The notes beneath the pieces were generated by a model, which saw only the letters and a program-made list of their open reading frames with translations, was not told the origin of the DNA and searched no databases. Position numbers and translations under genes: made by a program. From the NCBI RefSeq assembly GCF_001641265.1, contig NW_020167534.1:1054001-1118000 (forward strand): a DNA stretch of 64,000 nt, written 5' to 3'. Of this stretch, positions 1 to 11,153 are shown in pieces. The stretch is from Pseudogymnoascus destructans. Its lineage: Eukaryota; Ascomycota; Leotiomycetes; Thelebolales; Thelebolaceae. Each line of letters begins with the position of its first letter. Positions within the stretch are counted from its first letter, which is position 1.

Positions 1-606
1 CCGTAGGTGAACGGAGAGATGTTAAGCATGTTCAGGAGGGTAGCCTCGGAGGCTCCGACCTTGGTACCGGCCTCAACGAGCTTGAGATCAGCGGTAATTT
101 CGATCGTACCACGGGCAATCTTGGTTGGGACACCAAGAGCCTGGAAGAAAGAGGTCTTTCCGGGCTCCATGCCGGTGTTACCAGCTGGGACGAAGACCTG
201 GCAGGAGGTTAGTAGATATACTTTAGCAAATAAGAAGTTGATTTTAACATACGTCATCTGGTGCAACAGCGCCAGCTCTGGCTGGGGCGGCAACCTTGTT
301 GGCAAGGATCTTGTCACGAATATCCTTCAAGTCGCTGTTGGTGAAGACGAATCCAATGTTGCCCTTGACGAATGGAAGAAGGCGCTCCCACTCTGGGGAG
401 TCACCCACGAACCCCTTGATGGCACGGCGGACCATGGTGTTCTTTCCCATGAGGACAACACCCTCTCCGCGGAGAGACTGTCTGATCTCGTGCATCTGCT
501 GGGAGCTGACATTGTCGACGGAGACAATGAAGATGCTGCGATACTCCTCGAGAAGGCCCTTCAGCTTATCGAAATAGCTGGCCTTGTTTGCGGTCTTGCC
601 CCCCAT
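1..606 (-). CDS. RPP0: 60S acidic ribosomal protein P0 (partial, C-terminus off the window)
   Basis: P0 forms the base of the ribosomal stalk: it binds 25S rRNA in the GTPase centre and carries the P1/P2 dimers. Exon 1 is 253-606 (starts MGGKTANKASYFDKL), intron 198-252 (GTATGT donor, CTACTAAC branch point), exon 2 is 197 down to 1 and continues outside. Readable sequence is about 183 residues of roughly 310, all within the L10-type rRNA-binding domain, including the conserved GKNTMVRRAIKG and the PAGNTGMEPGKTSFFQALG stretches. The C-terminal acidic tail that contacts elongation factors is not in the window. The gene is divergent from HEM12. Identification is secure from family similarity. 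Confidence 0.95.
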
Positions 607-1036
607 ATCTTCTTAGTGTGAAGGTAGGATGTTTAAGGGTCAAGATATAATTGAATTGAAATAATGCGCCCGGAAATTGGACTGCTTGTATGTTGATGAT
701 ATCGCAAAAGAGGTCCTCGGCAAATATTTTTGGGTTTGTGGTACTCTAGGGTTTCCTTTCGGTTAGCACACAAGAATAATTCATGCCCCAGGCCTCAACG
801 CTAGGTTGGGACTTCTGGAGCTCTTTTTCGAAATTCCTTATCTCATCTTAGTTTGGAGGGGAAAAAGGCATCTCAGCGCCAATATTAAGTGACTAACTAG
901 CTTTGTAACAGAACCGAGGCAGCCGGGGCGTCATTGAGATCTTTTCGTGGACGGTTTGAGAGGGGCAAAATACTCGCACATCGCGCTTCATACAGATTGA
1001 TTTCCACTACCAAAACTTAACTTACCACACGTCAAG
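607..1036. other. Divergent promoter region RPP0 / HEM12
   Basis: This 430-bp stretch between two divergent start codons contains no ORF I can support. It should hold both promoters and 5' leaders. I see no motif that I can name with confidence. Confidence 0.5.
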
Positions 1037-2373
1037 ATGTCACACAACTTTGAACCCATCCAAAATGATCTTATTTTGCGAGCCGCCCGGGGTATATATC
1101 ATTCATTCATTGCATCCACTTCCCCATATGATATATGATGCGAGCCGTAGACTAACCTATACAAGGAGAGGAAGTGGAACGGGCACCTGCGTGGGTGATG
1201 CGTCAAGGTAAACATATGGCGCCCCCAAATCAAACTATCCAACCTAGCATGCTTACACTTCAATAGCTGGGAGATATTTGCCGGAATATCATGAAGTTAA
1301 AGGTGGGAACGACTTCTTTGAGTGTTGTCGATCACCAGATATCGCCTCGACTCTTACCTTGCAACCAATTGAGCGCTTTGCTGGCCTCATTGACGCCGCC
1401 ATTATATTTTCTGATATCCTTGTCATTCCACAGGCTATGGGCATGACTGTTGAAATGATTGACAAGAAGGGACCTCATTTCCCTGAGCCACTCACGTCGC
1501 CAACCGACGGCCGGTATGAAACTGTCATGAAAAAGGAAGTGGACGTTGCCAAGGAGCTGGATTATGTCTACAAGGCCATAACCATGACCAGGCACAAGCT
1601 GAAAGGCCGCGTTCCGCTAATTGGCTTTTGTGGGGCGCCATGGACTCTTCTCTGCTACATGGTAGAGGGTGGCGGCAGCAAGCTCTTCATTGAAACAAAG
1701 ACTTGGGTATTTAGACATTCGCAAGCAAGCAAGGACCTTCTCCAAAAGATTGCCGAGGTTTGCGTTGAACATCTTGCTCTTCAAGTCAAAGCAGGCGCAC
1801 AGGTACTATCCTCGAAATTTCTTCCGTGGCAATGATAATACTAACGCCGCATTAGATGGTCCAAGTTTTTGATTCTTGGGCAGCCGAGCTTTCTCCAGCT
1901 TCGTTCAGACAATTTTCTCAGCCATATTTGGCTTATATCTCAGCAAATTTGCCCAAAAGACTTGCAGAGATGCAGCTCGACCCTGTTCCGATGATAGTCT
2001 TTGCCAAAGGCGCTTGGCATGCTCTTGAAGCTCTTTGTGACCTGGGCTACGACGTTGTTGGACTAGACTGGCTGCAAGATCCGGCCGCGGCCGTCAAAAT
2101 TAGAGGTGATAGGTCTGTTGTCTTTCAAGGCAATGCTGACCCAGGGATTCTTTACGGCACGAAGGATGCGATTACGTGTGCAGTTACGAAAATGGTTGAT
2201 GGATTTTATGGTGGTGGGAAAAAGGGATGGATCGCTAATTTGGGTCATGGTAAGCCGCCATTATATATTCCATATTTTGAAGCACTAACAAATGTGTAGG
2301 GATCACACCAAAGGTGAATCCGGACGACCTCAAGTTCTATTTTGAGGAAATCCGTCGATTGACGGCCAGCTAG
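1037..2373 (+). CDS. HEM12: Uroporphyrinogen decarboxylase (haem biosynthesis)
   Basis: Converts uroporphyrinogen III to coproporphyrinogen III in the cytosol by removing four acetate carboxyls. Five exons: 1037-1091, 1166-1207, 1267-1802, 1856-2249, 2300-2373, giving 366 aa, the usual family length. The first motif RAPAWVMRQAGRYLPEY (substrate-binding arginines and glycine loop) is split between exons 2 and 3, and GFCGAPWTLLCYMVEGGGSK is the second signature. The C-terminal half has the usual FxKG and GLDW segments. The start MSHNFEPIQNDLILRAARG matches the family N-terminus. The gene is convergent with the next gene, with only 84 bp between stops. Confidence 0.97.
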
Positions 2374-2457
2374 GAAGTAGAACACAAATAATTCGTGTCA
2401 ATATAGATGGTATATCTACCAATTTCAGTGTGATCCCTAATACTACTATGAATACAT

Positions 2458-4587
2458 CTATAGGTCCTCTATCCTCACACAATCTTCTCGAGCTCTTCGC
2501 TCCCTTTCTTGGTGTAGTGCGTTAACGACGACTGCTTCTATTCTTTCCGCAACCACTTTACCCTCCGTTCGCTCAATAATGCCTAGGACCCATTGTAACC
2601 TGCCGCGGCTAACCGACCCCTTCTCTATGATATTCCCCTCGATGCCAATATCAGTTAACACACGAATAACGAGCCTGGATATGGGGACTTTATGTTGGTG
2701 TAAGTACCGAATGCACCATGCGACATTCCTGAGTGCAACTCTGTTCGAGATGAAGTCGACCTGCGAAAATTCGAAAGCCATCTTCTCCACTAAGCGTATT
2801 CTCGCCCAGTTTGTGTGTGTTTCCTTCCAGATCCGAAATCCCCCAAATAGGTCAAATATATCCCTTGGATTGCACGACGGGTCATGAATCATCGCAATTG
2901 CGAGACCCGGAAGTTTTTCGAGAGGAATTTCTCGTGTTCTCGGGCGATCTCTTGAATAGAGCCGCTGCAATTCCGCCGCGTGGCGCAAATTATTGGTATA
3001 TAGTGCCGTCATTTCATCTTTGATGGTCGGTGCATTAAGGTAGATTTTGGCATGCTCGAGGCGTTTCAAACAGTAGTACACACTGGCACTTTCATTACCG
3101 CGGATGCGGCGTAACATTCGGAAATAACAGGCGACATTCTCGTCCCAGCATATTGCTTGTTGTTTAAAAGCCGTGCATAAATGAATAATAGAACCGTGAG
3201 GCCTGTGTTGACATAGAAATGAAGCCTTAAACGCAGCATGCGCTTTCACCATTGACGTACTAGGCGTTGTCCCTAACCAATATTCAAACATTATATCGCA
3301 TAGGATATGTTGACGTAACCGCGGAAGGGTTATTATTGTACTGTTATCGTGATATTCAGCCCGTATTATCATGCACGCCTGTACCAGCAAACTTTCGGAC
3401 GCGAAAGGTCCACGCGCTATGAGCTTGAGCAATGCCGTCCGCAGCTCCTCCCCTTCTCGTACTAGATTTTGTATGGACTTACTACTGCCAGAGAAGATGA
3501 CCCTAATCGCGTAAACCGTGGATAGTTGAACCAGATGGCATATCTCCTTCTTTGCTTGCTCTTCAGGCGCATACAACCCAAAGGTTTCCATAAGGGCTCC
3601 AACTATGTCTTCCAAGCCGTATATGTCCAAGACCACCTTTCTGGGCGGCGAGTATTTTGCTTTTGCGGTTTCTGTAGATTGTGATATTTCTTCGGGGTGC
3701 GAGGCACTTGTATCAGGCGAGAAAAGTGAGCCTCTAATTGCATAAATCTCTTTTTTGAGCTCGTGCTTTTGTTTACCGGTGATGGACCGAAGAATATCTG
3801 AAATGAGAGCGGCGGACATATGTACCGGGAGGCGAGGCAGATTCGTGAGCAATAATCGTAAGACCTCTGGCTCAATTTCAGCCGGCCGCAGTACCTTACA
3901 TGCCATGATGCCTCTCCATGTCGCCTGGTAAAATGAGATGCAGAGAGCATGTTCTATGTCCTTGCTAACGGTATTGTCTCGAATGAGGCGCGGCACTTCA
4001 CGTATACTTCCGGCTAGAACAGCCGCAGAGACTTGCCCTAAGGACAAACTCTGCTTGAACGTTTGGCAAAATGTCCCACAGATATCTGAGAAATCAATGG
4101 ATGTCGTTTTGGCGCGGATGCGGTCACGAAACCACTCCAAGTCGCCCGCAGCATTTGATTGTAAGACGGGGGCGAGGCCATCGTTGCTTTCCAGATGATT
4201 CTGGTTTGGATTATTGGCCGTCGACTGATCCAGATCCATCAACCAAGATGGTAGTTGATCCGTGGCAGCTCGTTCTGGCGGTTTATGCGGCGCCTCCCAC
4301 TGCCAAATGTTGTTCTCTTTGGCGCCCCTGAATCCCCACAAAGCTGCGAAATCATGGGCGGGTGGTCGAACTGCCTCTGAAAAGTGAGCCATACGGCGTT
4401 TGCCTAAACGCCGCCTGCACTCCATGGGGCCGGGTACCGATGTCCCATGGCGTCTCGAGGGCCTCGAAAGAAGACATAAGCGCTGAAATGCCCATGCCAG
4501 GGTTGTGTCGGTGATCCATATCTCTTCCGATGGGACTCGTAGCTTTCGCTTCACTGCTGTGCAGCAGGGTGTCCGCCCCAGCAACAT
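2458..4587 (-). CDS. Orphan 709-aa protein, possibly mitochondrial
   Basis: Single-exon ORF with no domain I recognise. The first ~70 residues are rich in Arg, Cys, Leu and Ser with few acids, compatible with a mitochondrial presequence; the next ~80 are Pro/Asn-rich. From about residue 160 to the end the protein is a long run of amphipathic helices, many 30-40 residues apart, which resembles helical-repeat (PPR/TPR-like) proteins of fungal mitochondrial gene expression without a clear repeat signature. I therefore infer, but cannot show, a mitochondrial RNA-related role. The length and the absence of in-frame stops over 2.1 kb argue for a real gene. Internal Met codons near residues 55 and 66 are alternative starts. 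Confidence 0.6.
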   Translation of the reverse strand: MLLGRTPCCTAVKRKLRVPSEEIWITDTTLAWAFQRLCLLSRPSRRHGTSVPGPMECRRRLGKRRMAHFSEAVRPPAHDFAALWGFRGAKENNIWQWEAPHKPPERAATDQLPSWLMDLDQSTANNPNQNHLESNDGLAPVLQSNAAGDLEWFRDRIRAKTTSIDFSDICGTFCQTFKQSLSLGQVSAAVLAGSIREVPRLIRDNTVSKDIEHALCISFYQATWRGIMACKVLRPAEIEPEVLRLLLTNLPRLPVHMSAALISDILRSITGKQKHELKKEIYAIRGSLFSPDTSASHPEEISQSTETAKAKYSPPRKVVLDIYGLEDIVGALMETFGLYAPEEQAKKEICHLVQLSTVYAIRVIFSGSSKSIQNLVREGEELRTALLKLIARGPFASESLLVQACMIIRAEYHDNSTIITLPRLRQHILCDIMFEYWLGTTPSTSMVKAHAAFKASFLCQHRPHGSIIHLCTAFKQQAICWDENVACYFRMLRRIRGNESASVYYCLKRLEHAKIYLNAPTIKDEMTALYTNNLRHAAELQRLYSRDRPRTREIPLEKLPGLAIAMIHDPSCNPRDIFDLFGGFRIWKETHTNWARIRLVEKMAFEFSQVDFISNRVALRNVAWCIRYLHQHKVPISRLVIRVLTDIGIEGNIIEKGSVSRGRLQWVLGIIERTEGKVVAERIEAVVVNALHQERERRAREDCVRIEDL

Positions 4588-5003
4588 ATAGTTGATCCAG
4601 ATCTTACAAGGTCATTGGATAGGATCCAGTTGGCGCGAAATCTGTGTTGTTTCGAGATAGCGGATTGGAACGTTCAATTCGAGCCACAGAGCCACAGCCA
4701 GCGTAATGGTATAGTAGGAAGTGGCAGTCGATGCAGAGGTTCAGCTCGTCGCTTTTAATTGACAATAGATACTGCGTTGTTGTCGTGGGGTGGCTCTCTG
4801 GAGGAGGAATGTTGTCTGTCGGTGCTCAAAGATGAAGAAGCAACGACGACGATTTCAGCCAATCATAGTGTGGCTGGCACCTAAACCACGATTTTACTTA
4901 TCGCCAAAAAATAAATGTAGATTGATGGTGCTCATAACGAGGAATTATACTTCTAGCTTTACGTCAAGTTTTGAAAACTCACGACCCTCCTTAAATTCGA
5001 AAT
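4588..5003. other. Divergent intergenic region
   Basis: A 416-bp gap between the divergent 709-aa gene and TRM82. Short ORFs here have no protein-like composition. It presumably holds both promoters; no specific element recognised. Confidence 0.4.
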
Positions 5004-6699
5004 ATGTACGCTGCATACCAGTGTATTGAAGTTATCGGAGAGTTTGTTATTGCTGCAAGTGCTCACACGTTGCAAACCTTCAATCTCTGCAATGGGTCTC
5101 AGATCTCATCATGGGCATGCCCGGACCAACTGAATAAAACTGCCCTAGCCACTCAATCCGAACCTACAAACGATGAAGATGGGTTACAAGGCTCCGCTGC
5201 CCTTTCAATAGAAGCTACAGGATCAGATTCCAATCAGCCACCCAAAAGGAGGAAACTGTCGGATCCGAGCAACGAGGAATCCTCTTCCGTTGGCAGGGCG
5301 CCAAAAGGCGAGAAACCAAGAGCATGCTCGCAGAGAACAACTACAAAGACCTCTATATATCCTAATATTGTTGCATTGACGTCATCGAATGATGGAAAAT
5401 ATATAATAATAGTAACGGGAGAGGACAAGACAATTCGAGTCCTTCGGCACGACGGCGGCCATCTGCAACAAATATCCGAGAGGTAAGGTCTCTAGCTTGT
5501 TGAAATTAAGGCTCGGGGCTTATTCACTTTCAGGTCTATGCCAAAAAGGCCTTGCGCTGTTACACTATCGCCATCGGGCTCTGCGATCATCTGTGCTGAC
5601 AAATTTGGAGATGTCTATTCACTTCCCTTACTTATGGATTTACCTGAAGGACAGGACGCCACGACAGCACCCTTAGTTGAGGATGAGAATTTATCCGAAA
5701 AACCCAAGCAATTTGTGTCCTCCGCGAATGATCTTACAGTTCACTCTGCACGGAATCGCAGAGCACTCCAGAACCAGCTGAAGCAGAATCTAGCCAAGGC
5801 AGACAAAGTCGAAGCCAATTTCGGACAACAGTTATTACTTGGACATGTTTCAATGTTGACAGATATTGCACTCGTTGAGGAATGTGGGCGCAATTATATT
5901 ATCACTGCTGATAGGGATGAACATATACGTGTGTCTCGAGGAATTCCGCATTCGCATATAATCGAAGCCTATTGTCTGGGGCACAGCGAGTTTGTGAGCA
6001 GGCTATGCCTTCCAAAATCCGATCGTCGCCTCCTGATCTCAGGTGGAGGCGACGATGATTTATTTGTTTGGGATTGGCTTTCAGGGGATCTGCTCCAAAA
6101 GGTAAATATATCATCCCATGTGGAGCTTATACTACGCGGATTCTCTGGTGAAGGGTGTGGCGTTGGTATTGGGGCCAATGATGACTCCCACTCGCCGAAG
6201 GTCATAGTCTCGGGCATAAAGCATCTGCAGCAAGATCCAAACAGCAATTCTGGCAGTGTTGTTGTAATGTGTGAGGGGTAAGTGTTGATTGCGTGTAGCT
6301 GACTTGGATGCCTTGTGTCTAATTGGTTATAGTGTCCCAGCGTTGTTCTTCTTCGTATTATCCCCGGCTGGCATCCTTTCGCATTATCAAACTTTGCCTC
6401 TCAACGGAAATCCTTTGGCCATGGCTACAAGCGTACAAAACAATACTTTGATTGTTTCGGTTGACCTGTGGCATTGTCCCGGTTCGGTAGTTCAACTCAG
6501 AGACGTGAAAACGACAGGGGCGGAAGAGCCCTTGAAGGTCATCAAATCCGATGGCAAGGATTGGACTGTGGTGACTTCCCACTTTGGAAAGGTTGATATT
6601 ACTGGTGTTGATCACCAAACAATGCCGGCGGCAAATGTTGACTGGTGGAATGTTCTCTACAATCTGGGAAACCTGCGGAAGCGTGCAGGATGGGAATAA
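5004..6699 (+). CDS. TRM82: tRNA (guanine-N7)-methyltransferase non-catalytic subunit Trm82 (WD40)
   Basis: Trm82/WDR4 partners the catalytic subunit Trm8 to form m7G46 in tRNA. Exons 5004-5482, 5534-6277, 6333-6699 encode 529 aa. The N-terminus (MYAAYQCIEVIGEFVIAAS) and the block LQNQLKQNLAKADKVEANFG followed by LLGHVSMLTD and the DRDEHIRVSRG strand are diagnostic. A basic, Ser-rich insertion around residues 70-115 (KRRKLS) looks like a nuclear localisation signal. WD/GH dipeptides recur every ~45 residues (LGHSEFVSRLCLP, GGDDDLFVWDW), fitting a seven-bladed propeller. Both introns have clean GTAAG donors and the reading frame closes across each junction. Confidence 0.93.
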
Positions 6700-6942
6700 G
6701 CAAATACGCACAATTTCAATTCGTAGACTTATGGACCAAGGTGCAATACCAAAGCTAATTGTTAACTGGTTCATGCCTACTACTCTTCATGATTTGTCTA
6801 TATCACGCTTCGAAGCGATCAGCGATTGCCCGAATGCAATGTTCAGAGCTAATCACAATGTGCCCATAAAGTAAGGCCTGTAGAACCTAAGGGGAAGCAT
6901 CATTGCTGTGATTCCATATCTGCCAAGTGGTCTAGTTGTCGA

Positions 6943-8336
6943 TTACTGAGATGCACATTGGACTCTTTCAGCACCAGCAGGGTGTCCGTCCTCATCATCA
7001 TCATCCATCATGCCATGGCCAGCAGCTCGTGCTTGCTGGCCTGCATCTACGTCCTCCAAATCAACTGCCTCTGTCATCGTCTCCGCAGGTGGCAAGACCG
7101 GCTGGACTGTCGGCGGCAGAATAGACTTGAGGGCATCGAATTCAGCGTGGTTGGCGGTCCAATTCTTCTCGGGGAATTTGACGTCGAACTGGATGTAAAG
7201 ATTGCCGAAGTCGTGGTGACGATGTGAAGGCATGCCCTGGCCGCGTACCATTTTGACGGAGCCTGCGCAGTTAGTAAGATCCAACTACTCTGACGTGGGA
7301 ATCCGCTGTAAGCTTACCTGGGCTTATAACTTCTCCGGGCAGAATATCAACACTGAGCCATCTCTCGTCCAGATGCTCGACGAAGATGTTTCCGCCAGCC
7401 AGAGCTGTGACGAGATCGATTTCTGCAGAGTAAAATATGTCGTCGCCCTTGCGTTGAAATCTTGCATGCGGCTTCTGTTCAATTTCAAACACAACATCTC
7501 CTGGTTGAACGCCTGGTGTTTGGTCACCTTCGCCCCGGAACTCGATCTTGTGGCCGCTCTGAACACCTCTGTCAACGTGAACGTGAAGAACCTTCCTTTC
7601 TACAACGGTCTTCTTGCCATTGCATTGCTTGCACTTGTCCTTCTCGCGAATGATTTCTCCCTCTCCGTTACAATCCGGGCAGACAGTTTGGAATCGCTGT
7701 ATCATGGGACCCATTTGGCGCATCATAGTCTTCATGCCGTGCCCGTCACAGCCAGTACACTTCTTGACAGCACCCTCTTTGCCGCCTCTGCCATCGCACT
7801 TGGAGCAAATCACCGATTTCTGCAGTGCCAACTTCGAAACTTTGCCCCGGTAAATATCCTCTAGAGATACTTTGTGAACGTGGTGGATGGTGCGGGCTTT
7901 CGGTGGCCCACGCTGGCCCATTCCACCGCCAAACATACCACCACCACCACCGAAGAATTGAGAAAAGAGGTCCTCGGCGTTCATGCCGCCTCCTCCGCCA
8001 CCTCCCTCGAGACCCTCCTCTCCATATTGGTCATAGATTTGTCTCTTCTGGGGGTCAGAAAGTATCTCGTAGGCGTGAGAGAGATCTTTGAATTTGTCGG
8101 CTGCATCTGGGTTGTGTGCATTCTTATCTGTACGGCAACGTCAGCTGGTGGAGGCTATTGAGTGGTGAATTTCGCCTTTTACCTGGATGGTGTTTTAAGG
8201 CTCCAACCTTATATGCCTTCTTCAGTTCCGCCTCAGTGCATGTTGGAGAGACCTAAAGCAAAGTTAGTAGTGGCTCCAGAGTCCGATGTGGAAGACTTGC
8301 ATTAAGCAGATCGTAAAATTTGGTATCTTTCGCCAT
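6943..8336 (-). CDS. YDJ1: Type I Hsp40 (DnaJ) co-chaperone, Ydj1-like, farnesylated
   Basis: Stimulates Hsp70 ATPase and hands over unfolded clients in the cytosol and on ER/mitochondrial membranes. Exons on the minus strand: 8301-8336, 8183-8252, 7318-8127, 6943-7262; 411 aa. The J domain starts MAKDTKFYDLLN and keeps HPD (in HHPDKN). A Gly/Phe linker (FFGGGGGMFGGG) is followed by four zinc-binding repeats CSKCDGRG, CTGCDGHG, CPDCNGEG, CKQCNGKK, then the client-binding beta domains. It ends in CASQ, a CaaX farnesylation box like that of yeast Ydj1. Intron 1 (8253-8300) uses a GC donor (AAT|GCAAGT) with a normal CTTTAG acceptor; this joins LLN to VSPTCTEAELKKAYKVG as in the family. Confidence 0.95.
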
Positions 8337-9083
8337 GTTGGTTCGGTGAGACCGTAGTCACAATAAGATCGGATATATCGGGTGAAGGCGAGGTATTGAA
8401 ACGCAAACAGCGATGGCGCTACAGTCGATTGGCACGAGCGGTCCAGGTGTGGTGTCCGGCACGCAAGGTTATGGCTATGATGGTTGAACGAGCTGTTTGT
8501 TTAATGTGCTTGATGCACAGCTTATCTTATTATGATGGGCCGATAAAACTTTTTATGGCGCCCGGGGGGTTTGAATATGGGTAGAAGGGCTTATTGAGCG
8601 GTCGAAGATTTGGGGATGTTTTTTTTTGAAGAGGGGGCGTTTGATGGTGGGGAGGGGAGAGGATGAAGGTGGAATAAAATGAATGTCGAGGCTGAAAAAA
8701 GGCTCCAAGTGAAAAGGTGGAGGAGGCTAAGCGCAACTTTGAGTTGGATTTCTTTACTCAAAGGGACCTTTGCATGGTTAAAGCTAAGCCTAATGGAAAT
8801 CCAGAGAATCGGATAGACTGTGTGGCGGTGCCGCGCGGGTGGCGGGGTGGAAAAGCTAGGCAAGAGGCGGAACAAATCGGACCACGCAAAGAAGGCAAGG
8901 AGAGCAACAACGATGCGATGAGGATGAGAATATGAAGAGCAATCAATACTATATTAGCTATAATCTCTATCTATCTCTGAATCCTGCAGATAGAGTACTC
9001 CGAGTTTCCAGTAAATACTATACTATCTGTGACCTTTGCTATCGTCACCACCTATCCTGTATACTCCATCAACTCCTGTTGCA
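8337..9083. other. Intergenic region upstream of YDJ1
   Basis: About 750 bp without a supportable gene. It contains T- and G-rich runs and the YDJ1 promoter must lie here. I could not pick out a convincing heat-shock element. Confidence 0.4.
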
Positions 9084-10545
9084 TCATTTCACCCGATTCA
9101 TTCGGTGGAAACAAGATATCAATCGCATCCTGGGTAACACAGAGTCAGCAAGAGTGAATGAGCATGTTAACTGCCCTCGGACGCTTACCCAGTCAATTTC
9201 GGGCATCGAATATTCCATCTTTGTATTCAGCATTTGAACAGGGTTGGCTTGGCCTGGAACACCCCCCGAGTCACTACTCCCCGCAGGACTCCCATAACTA
9301 GGAAGTGCCCAAAGAGCCTCACCGTTGGAAACCCCAGCAAAAACAACATCAGGCACAGGCACTTTGCCGATCAAAGTGGGTTCTATGCCCGCTGCATCCC
9401 CATGTTGTGCACTGACGGACGATGCGCCTGAATTTATATTTCTATCAACTCGCCGTGGGGGCCGTTGCCCATCGTGCTTGAGCATTGCCGGTGATGCACG
9501 CATCTTGCGGAACTGTTGATACACCGTAGTCTTCTCTTGTAGTTCGCAGAGAACCTTGCCAGCTTTCATGTCCCGCGGCTCAGAAGGATCGGTTTCGAAA
9601 ACGTAGTCCAGGCAATGCCAAATGCGGTCCAGGTTCTCGCCACACAACTGATACCAGATCAGTCGTCGAACTTGGGTCTCGATGGGGTTCAACCCATATG
9701 TCTCGCCATCTCGGTGGAGGCCCATGCATTCAGCCATACGAATTGCGTGATGTTTCTGCGCGGCACAGTTGGGTCTGATGCTGTTAGAAAGAAATTAGGA
9801 ACTGACACGTCCATTTACTCACAAGGTACATAACAAATGCCTGCAAGGTTTCGACCTTCGTAGTGCGTAGAAAGTGAGACTTGCTAAGCGCTGTCTCTGT
9901 GACTTGAAGTTATTGATTAACCGGTACTTAGGCACACCGAAATCTCTCAAAATAACCATTTCGCTCATACTGACCGCCCCTGCAGCAAATACGATTGCCT
10001 GCACCGAAGTAGGAGGTTCAATTCCGAGCGAAATATCTTCCCAAAAATTCTCATATTCCTTCTCAAAGCTGGGATAGTAGAGCAATTGCGCGACAGGGTG
10101 AACGGCTGTATAATATTGTTTAACCAAGCGATCCGCTGCTAGCCGCGTAGGCAGGTAGTCAATGAGAGAAGAGCCACTGTCAGCATGACCAAAAACAAAC
10201 CCCGAAACTGGCGCAATGTATGCCGGACTAGGCATCAGGTATTGGTAGGTTTGGGGGAAGTATTGATATTGTCTGGCGAGAGGGACGGCTTCGACGTATC
10301 ATACAGGGAATACGCCAGTTCCTGAGCGAGGCGCGGTCGAAAGAAGCCTCCAATTCTCTCTGTAATTCTCATCCACCCTATTTGAATACCAAGATCGAGG
10401 AGATCATCGTCGGCGTCATCCTCGTATACGGCGTCCACAACGGCGAGCGGAGTTGGTTCCAGGTTTATCACATTTGAGCTTCCGTCGGCGGCATTCCAAA
10501 CAAGATGCGGTTCCGCCGCCTAACACGAGTTTCTGGGAGAGCAGT
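9084..10545 (-). pseudogene. Decayed Zn2Cys6 fungal transcription factor
   Basis: Reading on the minus strand, about 10,480-10,535 encodes SCLECRRRKLKCDK, the first half of a Zn2Cys6 cluster, but the second cysteine triplet is missing. A frame then continues in 10,235-10,471 (DLLDLGIQIGWMRITERIGGFFRPR) and 9,819-10,235 (YLPTRLAADRLVKQYYTAVHPVAQLLYYPSFEKEY), both typical of the fungal-specific regulator middle domain. The last piece, 9,084-9,737, has MAECMGLHRDGETYGLNPIETQVRRLIWYQLC, then jumps straight to GENLDRIWHCLDYVF, a segment that normally lies far downstream. So the gene has lost half its DNA-binding domain and probably part of the core. Introns could account for some breaks but not for the missing cysteines. 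Confidence 0.7.
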
Positions 10546-11153
10546 AGCTACAGGGCTAGGACTAGGGCCACCTGTAGAATTAGAGTAGAACTAAGCGCCG
10601 GGAGCCTTAATATTCCATATGCAGGAGAAGGGTGGCCCGTTAGTTGATTTTCGGGTGGACCATTTTGCCACGGAGGATATGGATCCATATCCAGAATGAG
10701 ATTGTGAATGGTTTAATCGTCGGAGTAAACGAAACGAGATGGACGCATGAACGCGCTAACAAGTTTAAGCTAGAATTTTCTTGTTGAAATAGACTTGGTT
10801 TCGTATCAAAGCCCCGAAATAAGGCTGCGTGCGAAAATAGACTTTGGTTCCTTGATGTTGGATTAGGATCATATAGCAGGCACAGGAGGCGTTGTTACGC
10901 CCGTAAGCATCGGGGAAACGAGGCGTTGCAATTCACGAACATTAGTCAGCAGCCAATAAGAACCGCCAAAAGTTAACTTGGAAATGTTTATACAGTATTT
11001 ATGACATTCTGATATTCCCCGATAAACATTATTCGAATGTGTCTGGTCCCAAATCATTACAGCCTGAGGCTACATTTAGGAAGAACTCCAAAGTCTAGAG
11101 ACAGAGAGCGCTTCGTAAAGGCTAATTTTCATTCTGTACATAATCGCAAGACA
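10546..11153. other. Gene-free spacer
   Basis: About 600 bp between the regulator relic and the 3' end of NUP159. I see no ORF or RNA gene here. Confidence 0.4.

Noticed and set aside
7..621. 204-codon ORF opposite the P0 gene
   Set aside because: P0 on the minus strand is certain and spliced; the opposite frame is open by codon bias only.
7232..7864. 210-codon plus-strand ORF over YDJ1
   Set aside because: It lies entirely opposite the zinc-finger and client-binding exons and has no domain.
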